Part shown: positions 15,000 to 24,086 of the stretch, piece after piece
How positions within the stretch are numbered: position 1 is the first letter of the stretch
Layout of the letters: every line of letters starts with the position of its first letter
NCBI GenBank assembly: GCA_002422545.1
Contig: DIWF01000025.1
Coordinates: 3,530-67,529 of the forward strand
Reading direction: 5' to 3'
Length of the DNA stretch: 64,000 nucleotides
From: Firmicutes bacterium UBA6113
GTDB taxonomy: Bacteria > Bacillota > Clostridia > Tissierellales > Sedimentibacteraceae
Notes under the pieces: model-generated
Databases searched by the model: none
Told to the model about the DNA's origin: nothing
What the model saw: the letters and a program-made list of their open reading frames with translations, nothing else
Position numbers and translations under genes: made by a program

Positions 15000-15386
15000 A
15001 TGTCAAATATAACTATTCAAACAAGCAATGCACCAGCAGCAGTAGGCCCTTATTCACAGGCTCGAAAGGCAGGAAATACTATTTATGTTTCAGGACAGCT
15101 GGCTTTTAACCCTGCAACAGGAGAACTGTACAAGGGCGGAGACATAAAGGAAGAAACAAGAATATCTCTTATGAACGTAAAGGCAATTCTTGAAGCAGCA
15201 GGAGCAACATTGAACGATGTTGTTAAATGCACCGTATACATCAAGGACATGAATCAATTCGGTCTTATTAATGAAATGTATGCAGAAATGTTCAAAGAAC
15301 ATAAACCTGCAAGAGTATGTGTTGAAGTTGCAAGACTTCCAAGGGATGCTAACGTAGAAATTGACGCAATAGCAGTTGTTGAATAA
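15000..15386 (+). CDS. ridA: RidA family enamine/imine deaminase
   Basis: The 128-residue protein is a trimeric RidA (YjgF/YER057c) member: 'APAAVGPYSQARKAGNTIYVSGQLAFNPATG', 'NVKAILEAAGATLNDVVKCTVYIKDM', and the active Arg in 'PARVCVEVARLPRDANVEIDAIA'. It hydrolyses reactive 2-aminoacrylate-type enamines formed by PLP enzymes such as serine/threonine dehydratases. This suits an amino-acid fermenter. AGGAGG precedes the ATG 9 bases after rsfS, so it probably shares the operon; a terminator follows. Confidence 0.95.
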   Translation: MSNITIQTSNAPAAVGPYSQARKAGNTIYVSGQLAFNPATGELYKGGDIKEETRISLMNVKAILEAAGATLNDVVKCTVYIKDMNQFGLINEMYAEMFKEHKPARVCVEVARLPRDANVEIDAIAVVE

Positions 15387-15392
15387 AATAAT

Positions 15393-15422
15393 AAAAAAAT
15401 TCAGGATATCCTGAATTTTTTA
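15393..15422. terminator. Bidirectional terminator between ridA and the carboxypeptidase
   Basis: AAAATTCAGG pairs with CCTGAATTTT around ATAT; A-run and T-run flank it, serving both convergent genes. Confidence 0.85.
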
Positions 15423-15424
15423 TT

Positions 15425-16714
15425 TTAACTGTTATTATATTTTTTGCGTCTTTTTCTTCTGTTGATTTTTATTCGTATATCATTGTACACTTTAAGCAAA
15501 ATCAAAGCCACAAGTGAAAATACCACTAGGGTTCCCAGAAATTTAAGTATGGAGAAAAAAATTCCTCCTCCTGAACTTTCAACAAGAGTGCTTTTGACTT
15601 CAATTGGAGTTATGAGATTTACGCTTCCGATAATTTCTCCGTCCATTGAGTACTCTATTTTTCCAATTACATCATTTGCTGCAAGAGGCAGTGTTATTTC
15701 ATTTATTATTACATTTGATTTCACTTCTGCAGAGGCGCTCTTTTTCAAGAGTGTAGTGAAATCACTTTCTGTAATGACAGATATTTCCTTGCTGTCTCCA
15801 TTTTGAATTTTAATGTTTTGTACAAATGTGTTCTTGTTTACTAAAGATGTGCTTTGATATTCTTCAAATCCATAGTTGAACAGATTGTGGGCATCTTGGT
15901 ACATTTCAAGTGATATACCTTTCATTGCAACTGCAATCAAATCCGTTCCATTTTTTGAAGCTGTTGCCACCAGGCAGTTTCCTGCTTCCGGAGTATAGCC
16001 TGTCTTAGCTCCGGTGGCATATTCGTAATAAGGGCTGATGTATGCTCCATCCACCAATATCTGGCTGGAACTTGTGTTGTACAACAGCTTGTTCAATGTT
16101 GTGAAATAGCGTGTTTCTGTTTTTTTGTTTGTAGGCTGAATTTCATATTTCACAGTCTCTACAATTTTTCTGAATGTTTCATTTTGCATGGCATATTTTG
16201 TAATCAATGCAAGGTCTGCTGCCGTAGTGTAATGATTTTCATCGTGAAGTCCGTGAGGATTTGCAAAATGAGTGTTATAGGCTCCAAGTTCCTTTGCCTT
16301 CTCATTCATCAAATTCACAAATTTTTCAGTGGTTCCTCCATAGTGCTTTGCAATGGCAGAAGCTGCATCATTTGCCGATGGAAGCATCAAAGCGTAAAGC
16401 AAATCCTTGAGAGTCATTACTTCTCCGGGCTCCAGGGCAATGTGGCTTCCTGTTATTTCATATGGAGTGTCATCATCTACTGTTATTACATCAGATAAGT
16501 CTCCCATTTCAATTGCAAGAATGGCAGTCATTATCTTTGTCGTACTGGCAGGATACATTTTCTGATCGGCATTTTTACCTGCCAATATAGTTCCTGTATT
16601 TGCATCTATAAGTACTGCTGTATCACACAATATGTCCGGATCAGCATAAGCAATGCTAAAGTTTAACAAAAGAAGCGAAAAAACGAAAAAACTTGCAATT
16701 ACTTTTTTTATCAT
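15425..16714 (-). CDS. D-alanyl-D-alanine carboxypeptidase (DacF/PBP5-like)
   Basis: The 429-residue protein has a signal peptide (residues 1-24, cut near 'AYA-DP'). Peptidase S11 motifs follow: 'YPASTTKIM' (SxxK nucleophile), 'PSANDAASA' (SxN) and 'AKTGYTPEAG' (KTG). A PBP5 C-terminal beta domain leads to a membrane helix near residue 400 ('GTLVVFSLVALILLKVY') and a basic tail. It trims the terminal D-Ala of peptidoglycan stem peptides outside the cell. I chose ATG 16714 behind AAGGAG; an ATG nine codons upstream lacks a site. The layout is close to B. subtilis DacF, a sporulation enzyme, but a vegetative role is equally possible. Confidence 0.9.
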   Translation of the reverse strand: MIKKVIASFFVFSLLLLNFSIAYADPDILCDTAVLIDANTGTILAGKNADQKMYPASTTKIMTAILAIEMGDLSDVITVDDDTPYEITGSHIALEPGEVMTLKDLLYALMLPSANDAASAIAKHYGGTTEKFVNLMNEKAKELGAYNTHFANPHGLHDENHYTTAADLALITKYAMQNETFRKIVETVKYEIQPTNKKTETRYFTTLNKLLYNTSSSQILVDGAYISPYYEYATGAKTGYTPEAGNCLVATASKNGTDLIAVAMKGISLEMYQDAHNLFNYGFEEYQSTSLVNKNTFVQNIKIQNGDSKEISVITESDFTTLLKKSASAEVKSNVIINEITLPLAANDVIGKIEYSMDGEIIGSVNLITPIEVKSTLVESSGGGIFFSILKFLGTLVVFSLVALILLKVYNDIRIKINRRKRRKKYNNS

Positions 16715-16843
16715 GCGAAAACTCCTTACAATACAAATCAAGTAATAGTATAGCAGAAAAACCTGTGTTTGTAATTAAAAATTTTGTTTTTTTTGCTTAA
16801 ATAATGTATAATACTTACAATGGAAAATTTCTCGGAGGCTTTT

Positions 16844-17431
16844 ATGAACAACAGCATTTACAAAAAAGGGCTTGCAGTTGTTTTAATCATAGCGTTAATA
16901 GTAATGGCATCTCTGGGGATTAAACAGTCAGGCAAGGAAAATGAAATAATGTATACTTCTTCCGAAATGACAAACAGTGACACGGTCTTAGAATCTGCGG
17001 AAGAAGAATTGTCATGCATTTATGTAGACATTGACGGAGCCGTGAACAATCCCGGCGTCTATGAATTTACAGAAGGTGACAGGGTCATTGATGCCATTGA
17101 AAAAGCAGGAGGCCTGATAGACACCGCATATACCAAAAATCTTAACAAAGCCAGAAAATTAGTTGACGGAGAAAAGATATACATTTTTGATGAAGGGGAA
17201 AATATTGCTCCGCTGGACTTGTATAATGATGGAAATGAAGGTAAAATAAATATAAACACAGCATCAAAAGACAATCTCATGTCACTGACGGGAATCGGAG
17301 AGGTTTATGCACAGAGAATCATTGATTACCGAAGTCTCAAAGTTTTTTCTTCCATTGAAGAAATCAAGGAAGTACAGGGTATAGGTGACAAAATATTTGA
17401 AAAAATAAAAGATTCCATAACAATAAAATGA
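16844..17431 (+). CDS. comEA: ComEA-like helix-hairpin-helix DNA-binding protein
   Basis: The 195-residue protein has one N-terminal membrane anchor (residues 8-25). An SLBB-type domain follows (about 53-115, 'CIYVDIDGAVNNPGVYEFTEGDRV'). The C-terminal pair of helix-hairpin-helix motifs is at about 133-195 ('ININTASKDNLMSLTGIGEVYAQRIIDYR' and 'VQGIGDKIFEKIKD'). This is the ComEA architecture: a surface DNA receptor for transformation, although many clostridia keep it without a full competence system. ATG 16844 follows CGGAGG; an ATG 8 codons upstream is not preceded by a site. Confidence 0.9.
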   Translation: MNNSIYKKGLAVVLIIALIVMASLGIKQSGKENEIMYTSSEMTNSDTVLESAEEELSCIYVDIDGAVNNPGVYEFTEGDRVIDAIEKAGGLIDTAYTKNLNKARKLVDGEKIYIFDEGENIAPLDLYNDGNEGKININTASKDNLMSLTGIGEVYAQRIIDYRSLKVFSSIEEIKEVQGIGDKIFEKIKDSITIK

Positions 17432-17518
17432 GAATTCAACAATTGAACCGACATTAAAGTTGTTGTTGATTTTTCACTGAGCATAATAATGATAATATGT
17501 TAAAAATGAGGTGATTAT

Positions 17519-18559
17519 ATGTCAGTTGAAGAAATAAAATTAACACAAATGACAAAGGCATCCGGCTGAGCTGCCAAAATAGGTCCTGAGACCCTTGCTC
17601 AAGTTTTGAGCAAGCTGCCAAAATTTAAAAATGATAAATTGATTGTAGGTCTTGAAACATCAGACGATGCCTGTGTATATAAAATTAATGAAGATCTGGC
17701 AATGATTCAGACCGTGGATTTTTTTACTCCTGTAGTTGATGATCCGTACACATTCGGACAAATTGCAGCTGCAAATTCATTAAGCGACATATATGCCATG
17801 GGAGGAGAACCTGCCATAGCTCTTAATATCATAGGGTTTCCTAATTGCCTGAGCCCTGACATCATGGCTGAAATATTAAAAGGAGGGGCATCAAAAGTAA
17901 TCGAAGCAGGTGCAACCATTGCGGGAGGCCACTCTATTGAAGACGATGAACCAAAGTACGGCATGTGTGTAACAGGCTTCATTGAACCTTCAAAGGTTTT
18001 AAAAAACTACGGAGCAAAAGAAGGGGACGCATTAATCGTCACAAAGCCCTTAGGGACAGGAATAATAAACACAGCCTTCAAGGCAGGAATGTGCTCAAGC
18101 AAAGACGAAGAAGAAGCAATACATGTAATGGCTGAACTCAACAAGAAAGCAAAGATGGTAATAGAAAATTATCCTGTGAACTGCTGCACGGACATTACAG
18201 GATTCGGACTTGCTGGACACGCTGCGGAAATGGCTGAAGCAAGCAATGTCACATTTGAAATAAATGTGAAAAGCCTTCCGTACATAGGAGATGTGTTTGA
18301 ATATGCCCAGATGGGGCTGGTGCCTGAAGGATCATACAGAAACAGAAAGCATTTTTCAGACAGAGTCGAAACAAACAACATTGAAGAAGATTATATTGAC
18401 CTGGCATTTGATCCCCAGACATCGGGAGGTCTGATGTTTTCTGTGCCTGAAAAATATGCAGAAGAAATACTTTTAAAACTCAAGGAAAATCTTAACACAA
18501 CTTTTGCTTTAATAGGATATGTAACCCAAAAGAAAGACAAATACATTAACTTGATTTAA
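17519..18559 (+). CDS. selD: Selenide, water dikinase, itself a selenoprotein (UGA at codon 17)
   Basis: The frame starts at ATG 17519 (AATGAGGTG ribosome site) and reads 'MTKASG', then TGA at 17567-17569, then 'AAKIGPETLAQVLSKLP' and the full SelD body to 18559. Counting UGA as Sec gives 346 residues with Sec17, exactly where E. coli SelD has its catalytic Cys17. Other SelD motifs are 'DDACVYKI', 'TVDFFTPVVDDPYTFGQIAAANSLSDIYAMGG' and 'GGHSIEDDEPKYG'. It makes selenophosphate from selenide and ATP, the Se donor for Sec. A SECIS-like hairpin follows the UGA. selA and selB come directly after. A conventional gene caller would lose the first 29 codons or start at TTG 17606. Confidence 0.95.
17594..17614 (+). 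promoter_or_regulatory. SECIS-like hairpin in selD
   Basis: CTTGCTCAA and TTGAGCAAG form a perfect 9-bp stem around a GTT loop. The loop begins 33 nt after the UGA and starts with G, within the bacterial SECIS window. A smaller GGTC-CTGA-GACC hairpin (17582-17593) lies between. Confidence 0.75.
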
Positions 18560-18602
18560 CAATTATTAAATAGATATATTTAAATAATTAACGGGGAGAA
18601 TT

Positions 18603-20003
18603 ATGGATAAAAACAAATATTACAGAAGCATTCCCAAAGTCGACATGCTTATGGAAACGGATGAAATTAAAATTTTATTTGAAAGCTGCAGCAGAGAATA
18701 CGTTCTTGAATCTGTAAGAAATAAAACCGACGAGCTAAGGGAATTTATAAACAACTCCATGAGCGAAAACGAAATAAAAAATAAAATCAGTCTCTTGACG
18801 GACGATATAATAAATGATGTTGAAAAGCTTACATCCCTTAACATGAAAAAAGTCATAAACGCAACCGGAACAATTCTTCACACAAATCTTGGAAGAGCAG
18901 TCATAAATGAAGAAACAGCAGAAAGAATAAAGAATCTTGTAACAGGGTATTCAAACCTGGAATATGACTTGGAGTCAGGAGCCAGAGGCTCAAGATATTC
19001 TCATTTTGAAAAAATCGTAACAAAGATAACCGGAGCAGAAGCAGCCATGGCAGTTAACAACAATGCTGCTGCAGTCCTGCTTATTTTATCTGCCATGGCT
19101 AAGGATAAGGAAGTTATAGTTTCAAGAGGAGAGCTTGTTGAAATAGGAGGCTCTTTCAGAGTTCCTGACGTCATGGCACAAAGCGGAGGGAAACTCATAG
19201 AGGTTGGGACAACAAACAAAACTCATCTTTACGATTATGAAAATGCCATTACAGAAAACACAGCAGTACTTTTGAAAGTTCACACAAGCAACTACAAAAT
19301 AGTTGGTTTCACAGAGTCTGTTCAAGTATCTGAAATCGCAGAGCTTGCCCACAAACACAATATTCCGGTAATTGAAGACATTGGAAGTGGTGTTCTGATA
19401 GACCTTGCCAAGTATGGTTTAGGCCACGAACCCACAGTGCAGGAATCTGTACAGGCAGGTGCAGACATAGTTTGCTTCAGCGGCGACAAGCTTTTAGGAG
19501 GCCCTCAGGCAGGAATAATTGTCGGAAAAAAACATCTCATAGATAAAATTAAAAAACACCCTCTCACAAGGGCTTTAAGAATAGATAAGTTCACTGCCAT
19601 AGCACTTGAATCGGTGTTCCACGAATATATTGACGAAGAAAGGGCAGTTAAAAATGTTCCTGTATTAAAACTAATAAACAGAAACATTCTAGAAATAAAA
19701 TCTAAAGCTGAAAAACTTTACGAAAAGCTTTATCCTGAAATTGGAAAAAGCTGCAGAATGAATGTAGAAGAATGTCAATCACAGATAGGAGGAGGGTCAC
19801 TTCCTCTTGAGAGAATAAAAAGCTATTCTATTACATTCAGACCTATTACGATGACAACGTCCCATCTTGAAAAACAGCTGAGACATTTGAAAACCCCAAT
19901 AATAGGAAGAGTTGTAAATGATCTTTTCATCATAGACATGCGCACGGTTCTTGAAGGTGAAGCAGATCAAATATATGAAACTTTCATAAACATTTTTAAC
20001 TAA
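18603..20003 (+). CDS. selA: L-seryl-tRNA(Sec) selenium transferase
   Basis: The 466-residue PLP enzyme is SelA. It has 'INATGTILHTNLGRAV', 'GSRYSHFEKIV', 'VEEDIGSG'-type active-site strand 'PVIEDIGSGVLID', and the PLP lysine in 'FSGDKLLGGPQAGII' (Lys296). It converts seryl-tRNA(Sec) to selenocysteyl-tRNA(Sec) with selenophosphate from SelD, as a homodecamer in the cytosol. CGGGGAG precedes the ATG 43 bases after selD. selB follows 11 bases later. Confidence 0.97.
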   Translation: MDKNKYYRSIPKVDMLMETDEIKILFESCSREYVLESVRNKTDELREFINNSMSENEIKNKISLLTDDIINDVEKLTSLNMKKVINATGTILHTNLGRAVINEETAERIKNLVTGYSNLEYDLESGARGSRYSHFEKIVTKITGAEAAMAVNNNAAAVLLILSAMAKDKEVIVSRGELVEIGGSFRVPDVMAQSGGKLIEVGTTNKTHLYDYENAITENTAVLLKVHTSNYKIVGFTESVQVSEIAELAHKHNIPVIEDIGSGVLIDLAKYGLGHEPTVQESVQAGADIVCFSGDKLLGGPQAGIIVGKKHLIDKIKKHPLTRALRIDKFTAIALESVFHEYIDEERAVKNVPVLKLINRNILEIKSKAEKLYEKLYPEIGKSCRMNVEECQSQIGGGSLPLERIKSYSITFRPITMTTSHLEKQLRHLKTPIIGRVVNDLFIIDMRTVLEGEADQIYETFINIFN

Positions 20004-20014
20004 CTGGAGGCACA

Positions 20015-21916
20015 ATGAACATAATAATAGGAACGGCAGGTCACATAGATCATGGAAAGACAACATTGATAAAGGCATTGACCGGAAGGGACACAGACAG
20101 ATGGGAAGAGGAAAAAAGAAGAGGGATAACCATAGATCTTGGTTTCACATATTTTGACCTTCCCGACGGCAACCAGGCAGGCATTATTGACGTGCCCGGC
20201 CATGAAAAATTCATAAAGAACATGCTGGCCGGTGTAATAGGAATGGACCTGGTACTGCTTGTAATTGCCGCAGACGAAGGAATAATGCCCCAGACTACTG
20301 AACATTTGAATATTTTAAACCTTCTTGGGGTAAAAAAAGGGATTGTTGTTCTTACAAAGTATGACCTCATTGACGCTGAATGGCTTGAGCTTGTAAAGGA
20401 AGACATAAAAGAAGCGCTAAAGGATACTTTTCTTGAAAATGCTCCCATGATTGAAGTTTCTTCTAAGACAGGTTACGGAATCGAGAATCTTGTAAATGTA
20501 ATATGTAAACAAACTGAAACGGAAGTTGAGCAAAGAGACTTAAGCACCATACCAAGGCTTCCCATAGACCGCGTGTTTTCAATTACCGGATTCGGAACCG
20601 TAATAACTGGCACCCTAATATCAGGAACATTAAAAAAGGGCGATGAGGTTGAAATATATCCTGTAAACAAAATTAGCAAAATAAGAAACATTCAAGTTCA
20701 TTCCAACGATGCTGAAAAAGCATATGCAGGGCAAAGAACTGCAATAAATTTATCAAATGTGAAAAAGACAGACCTTTACAGAGGTTGCGTCATAGCTCCT
20801 GTGAACGCCATGAAAAACACCATGATGCTTGATGTAAAGTTAAATCTCTTAAAAAGTTCCAGGAGAATAGTTGAAAACCGTTCAAGGCTTCATCTCTATA
20901 CGGGAACAAGTGAGATTCTTTGCAGAGTTGTGCTCCTTGACTGCGATGAATTGTCTCCAGGGGAGTCATGTTACGCTCAGCTCAGGCTTGAGCAGGAAAT
21001 AGCCGTTAGAAGAGGAGACAAATTCATCGTAAGATTTTATTCTCCAATGGAGACAATTGGAGGCGGAGAAATCATTGAGCCCGTTCCTCTTAAGAAGAAA
21101 AGATTTGACGACAAGCTCATAGAGGAACTAAAGGTAAAAGAAAAAGGCTCCGGCACTGATGTAATAGAAAAAATAATAAGAGAAAATTCTAAAAAGGTTC
21201 CTTCCATTTCAGAGCTTGCAAAACAGACGGCTCTTCGTGAGGATGAAATCAAAAACAGCGTCGAAATTCTGGAGGAAGAAGAAAAAATAACAGTCTTCAG
21301 GCTTAAAAATGAAGTATATCTTTGGCATAAAGGTTTTGAAAGAGAAATTGAAGAAGGGATTGAAAAATATCTTTTTGATTTTCACGAAAAGAACAAATAT
21401 CAAAAGGGAGCAAAAAAATCAGAAATTAAAAGCAAATTTCTGCCTGCGATAAAGCAAAACGTGTTTGATTTGGCAATAATGTCCTTTGGGCAAAAAGGAA
21501 TGCTTAAAATGGACGGAGAATTTGTTTCATTATCATATTTCAGCATTCAGCACGACGAAGCATATGAAAAAATTGCATTGGCTGCAGATAAAATACTTGA
21601 AGAAGCAAAATTTGAATTTTTAAAGCAGGATGAACTGATCCAACGATTAAATTTACAAAAATCCGAAGAAATCATCTCTCTTCTCATTGATGAAAAGAAG
21701 CTCGTTAAAATAGGAGAGCTTGGCATAACAAAAATAGAAATTTATGATGAAGCAAAAAATATATTAGTAAACTTTATTACAAAAAATCAAAAAATTACTG
21801 CAGCGGAATACAGAGATTTCCTCAACTCGAACCGCAAGGTGGCTATAGGCCTCCTGGAGCACTTTGACATTATGAAGGTTACGAAAAGGGTTGGAAATGA
21901 CAGGGTTTTGTTCTAG
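20015..21916 (+). CDS. selB: Selenocysteine-specific elongation factor
   Basis: The 633-residue protein is SelB. G1 is 'GTAGHIDHGKTTL', G3 'DVPGHEKFIKNML', G4 'TKYDLID'. EF-Tu-like domains 2 and 3 follow, then four winged-helix repeats in the C-terminal third (about residues 370-633) that bind the SECIS hairpin. It brings Sec-tRNA(Sec) to UGA codons on the ribosome. ACTGGAGG precedes the ATG. It ends the selDAB operon; the tRNA it uses is encoded at 27330. Confidence 0.97.
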   Translation: MNIIIGTAGHIDHGKTTLIKALTGRDTDRWEEEKRRGITIDLGFTYFDLPDGNQAGIIDVPGHEKFIKNMLAGVIGMDLVLLVIAADEGIMPQTTEHLNILNLLGVKKGIVVLTKYDLIDAEWLELVKEDIKEALKDTFLENAPMIEVSSKTGYGIENLVNVICKQTETEVEQRDLSTIPRLPIDRVFSITGFGTVITGTLISGTLKKGDEVEIYPVNKISKIRNIQVHSNDAEKAYAGQRTAINLSNVKKTDLYRGCVIAPVNAMKNTMMLDVKLNLLKSSRRIVENRSRLHLYTGTSEILCRVVLLDCDELSPGESCYAQLRLEQEIAVRRGDKFIVRFYSPMETIGGGEIIEPVPLKKKRFDDKLIEELKVKEKGSGTDVIEKIIRENSKKVPSISELAKQTALREDEIKNSVEILEEEEKITVFRLKNEVYLWHKGFEREIEEGIEKYLFDFHEKNKYQKGAKKSEIKSKFLPAIKQNVFDLAIMSFGQKGMLKMDGEFVSLSYFSIQHDEAYEKIALAADKILEEAKFEFLKQDELIQRLNLQKSEEIISLLIDEKKLVKIGELGITKIEIYDEAKNILVNFITKNQKITAAEYRDFLNSNRKVAIGLLEHFDIMKVTKRVGNDRVLF

Positions 21917-21955
21917 AAATAAAAATCAACATTTTACTTTAATTTAATATTTTTC

Positions 21956-21984
21956 TTGACAATTTTTGCGTTTCAATGTAATAT
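21956..21984 (+). promoter_or_regulatory. Promoter of the response regulator
   Basis: TTGACA (21956-21961), a 17-bp spacer and TAATAT (21979-21984), 51 bases before the ATG. Confidence 0.75.
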
Positions 21985-22034
21985 TAATAAAAAAGTTTAA
22001 TTTTTGTAACAAACTAATTTAAGGAGCGTAACAA

Positions 22035-22721
22035 ATGAAGGTGTTGATTGTAGATGACGAGCTTTTGTTGATTAAAGGACTCAAATTTAGCTTGGAACAA
22101 GATAATTATGAAGTTGATTCGGCCTTGGACGGGAACGAGGCATTAAGAAAAATTGCATTGACCGAGTATGATATAATCATACTTGATTTGATTCTGCCTG
22201 AGGTAGATGGCCTTGAAGTTTGTCAAAAAATCAGAGAAATAACAAATGCTCCTCTTTTAATATTAACAGCCAACAATGAAGACATGAACAAAATCCTCAG
22301 TCTTGAGTACGGTGCTGACGATTATGTAACGAAACCCTTTAATATTTTGGAACTCAAGGCTAGATTGAAGGCAATATTGAGAAGAACCAAGGGTGTTACA
22401 CAAAAACCCAACGAACAGACAATAATCGTGGATGATTTTATAATAAACGCACTGGGAAGAAAAGTAAGCCTTCATGGGCAGGAAATAAACCTCACTGCAA
22501 AGGAATTTGACCTATTGCTTTTGCTTGCAACAAATCCTGGAAAAGTTTTTTCCAGGGAAGAACTTCTTGAAATAATTTGGGGCTATGAATACTTCGGAGA
22601 TTTGAGAACCGTAGACGTTCATGTGAGAAGACTTAGGGAAAAAATTGAAAACAAAGAAAAAAATTATGAATATATTCTCACAAAATGGGGTGTAGGATAT
22701 TATTTTAGAAACAAACATTAG
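22035..22721 (+). CDS. OmpR/PhoB-family response regulator (orphan)
   Basis: The 228-residue regulator has a receiver domain (1-~120: acidic pair 'VDDE', phospho-Asp in 'DIIILDLILPEVDG', Thr/Ala in 'LILTAN', Lys in 'DYVTKPF') and a winged-helix DNA-binding domain (about 130-228, 'LTAKEFDLLLLLATNPGKVFSREELLEIIWG', 'RTVDVHVRRLREKIE'). No histidine kinase lies next to it. It has its own promoter and AAGGAG site. Its partner and targets cannot be told from the window. Confidence 0.93.
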   Translation: MKVLIVDDELLLIKGLKFSLEQDNYEVDSALDGNEALRKIALTEYDIIILDLILPEVDGLEVCQKIREITNAPLLILTANNEDMNKILSLEYGADDYVTKPFNILELKARLKAILRRTKGVTQKPNEQTIIVDDFIINALGRKVSLHGQEINLTAKEFDLLLLLATNPGKVFSREELLEIIWGYEYFGDLRTVDVHVRRLREKIENKEKNYEYILTKWGVGYYFRNKH

Positions 22722-22799
22722 GGCAATTGTTTGCCTCCTGAGTATTTTTTGTTTTTGACATAATTTAAAAATATTCTTAAATTATTTTAAAAATTCATA

Positions 22800-22828
22800 T
22801 TGACAAAGGCGCCGACTTATGATATTTT
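22800..22828 (+). promoter_or_regulatory. Promoter of the carAB leader
   Basis: TTGACA (22800-22805), a 17-bp spacer and TATTTT (22823-22828). Transcription would start near 22835, just before the leader peptide's ribosome site. Confidence 0.6.
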
Positions 22829-22857
22829 TTTATAAATATAAAAATAGAGGTGCAAAA

Positions 22858-22950
22858 ATGAACTGCAAAAAGAGCAAGTTAATTCACAAGAAAAATTTAA
22901 TATATATAACGAACTATTTAGATTTTATGGATAGCTGTTTTCACTTTTAA
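22858..22950 (+). CDS. carAB leader peptide
   Basis: This 30-codon frame starts at ATG 22858 behind AGAGGTG and ends at TAA 22948, inside the loop of an intrinsic terminator that precedes carA. The peptide begins 'MNCKKSKLIHKKNL' and ends 'MDSCFHF'; it has no run of one amino acid. A ribosome that keeps close to RNA polymerase would cover the left arm of the hairpin and stop it forming. This layout is that of the E. coli pyrBI attenuator, where low UTP makes polymerase pause in a U-rich leader. The role is inferred from architecture. Confidence 0.6.
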   Translation: MNCKKSKLIHKKNLIYITNYLDFMDSCFHF

Positions 22951-22972
22951 ATTGTGAAGCAGCTATTTTTTT
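22931..22972 (+). terminator. Attenuator terminator before carA
   Basis: ATAGCTG (22931-22937) pairs with CAGCTAT (22960-22966), and TTCAC (22940-22944) with GTGAA (22954-22958); seven T follow (22966-22972). It lies 41 bases before carA, so full expression of carAB requires read-through. Confidence 0.75.
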
Positions 22973-23012
22973 GCATATACAAGTTTTTAATAAATATATA
23001 TTGGAGGAAAAT

Positions 23013-24086
23013 ATGAAAGGAAAGTTAATACTGGAAAACAATACTGTATTTGAAGGCGTTTGTTTCGGTAAAATATCTGAGACAGTGGGGGAAGTAGTTT
23101 TTAATACTGGAATGACAGGGTATCAGGAAATTTTAACAGATCCGTCTTATTACGGTCAAATAGTGACCATGACATATCCACTCATAGGAAATTATGGAAC
23201 AAATCTTGAGGATTCTCAATCTTCATCACTGAAAGTTAAAGGCTTCATTGTGAGAGAAGTGTGCAGGGTACCAAACAATTTCAGATGTGAAATTGATCTT
23301 GATGTATATCTCAAGCAAAACAACATAATGGGCATTGAAGGAATTGATACCAGAGAGCTTACAAAAATATTAAGAGATGCCGGCACAATGAAAGGAATAA
23401 TAACTACAAAAGAATTAAGTAAAGCAGAAATTCAGGAAAAGTTCAATTCTTTCTCTAACACAGACGCTGTGGACAAAGTTACTCCAAAAGAAATTAAGAC
23501 AATGGGAGAGGGATCTCTTCACATAGGAGTTTTAGACTGCGGAATAAAGACGAACATATTAAATTCCTTTGTGAACAAAGGGTGCAAACTGACAATCTTC
23601 CCGGCTCACACATCTAAGGAGGAAATATTGAAGTATGATTTTGATGGTATATTCCTTTCAAACGGACCTGGAGACCCCACGGACCTGCCTGATGTAATAG
23701 AGACAGTCAAATCTCTCATAGGAGTTATACCTGTGACGGGAATATGCCTTGGTGTTCAGATTATTGCTCTTGCCATGGGAGCCGAAACCGAAAAAATGAA
23801 ATTCGGTCACAGAGGATGCAACCATCCTGTCAAGAATCTGATAACAGGAAAAGTAACAATAACTTCTCAAAACCACGGTTACATGGTCAAGAGAGATTCT
23901 CTTCCCGAAGAGCTGGAAATAACCCATGTGAACATAAATGACGGAACTGTGGAGGGTGTAAGACACAAGACGCTTCCAGTCATGGGAGTTCAATATCATC
24001 CAGAAGCATGTCCTGGTCCTCACGACTCAAACATAATTTTTGACGACTTCATAAAAATATATAAAGGAGAACAAATATGGGTTTAG
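23013..24086 (+). CDS. carA: Carbamoyl-phosphate synthase small (glutaminase) subunit
   Basis: The 357-residue CarA has the N-terminal domain ('EVVFNTGMTGYQEILTDPSYYGQIV') and a class I glutamine amidotransferase domain with Cys in 'PVTGICLGVQII', plus 'SQNHGY' and 'GVQYHPEACPGPHDS'. It releases ammonia from glutamine for CarB. ATG 23013 follows TTGGAGG; the frame upstream runs into the attenuator and is not coding. It overlaps carB by 10 bases. Carbamoyl phosphate feeds pyrimidine and arginine synthesis; the attenuator points to pyrimidine control. Confidence 0.96.
   Translation: MKGKLILENNTVFEGVCFGKISETVGEVVFNTGMTGYQEILTDPSYYGQIVTMTYPLIGNYGTNLEDSQSSSLKVKGFIVREVCRVPNNFRCEIDLDVYLKQNNIMGIEGIDTRELTKILRDAGTMKGIITTKELSKAEIQEKFNSFSNTDAVDKVTPKEIKTMGEGSLHIGVLDCGIKTNILNSFVNKGCKLTIFPAHTSKEEILKYDFDGIFLSNGPGDPTDLPDVIETVKSLIGVIPVTGICLGVQIIALAMGAETEKMKFGHRGCNHPVKNLITGKVTITSQNHGYMVKRDSLPEELEITHVNINDGTVEGVRHKTLPVMGVQYHPEACPGPHDSNIIFDDFIKIYKGEQIWV

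Noticed and set aside
22858..22950. Second micro-selenoprotein in the carAB leader
   Set aside because: The frame ends at TAA and no SECIS-like hairpin follows; the terminator overlap explains it better as an attenuator.
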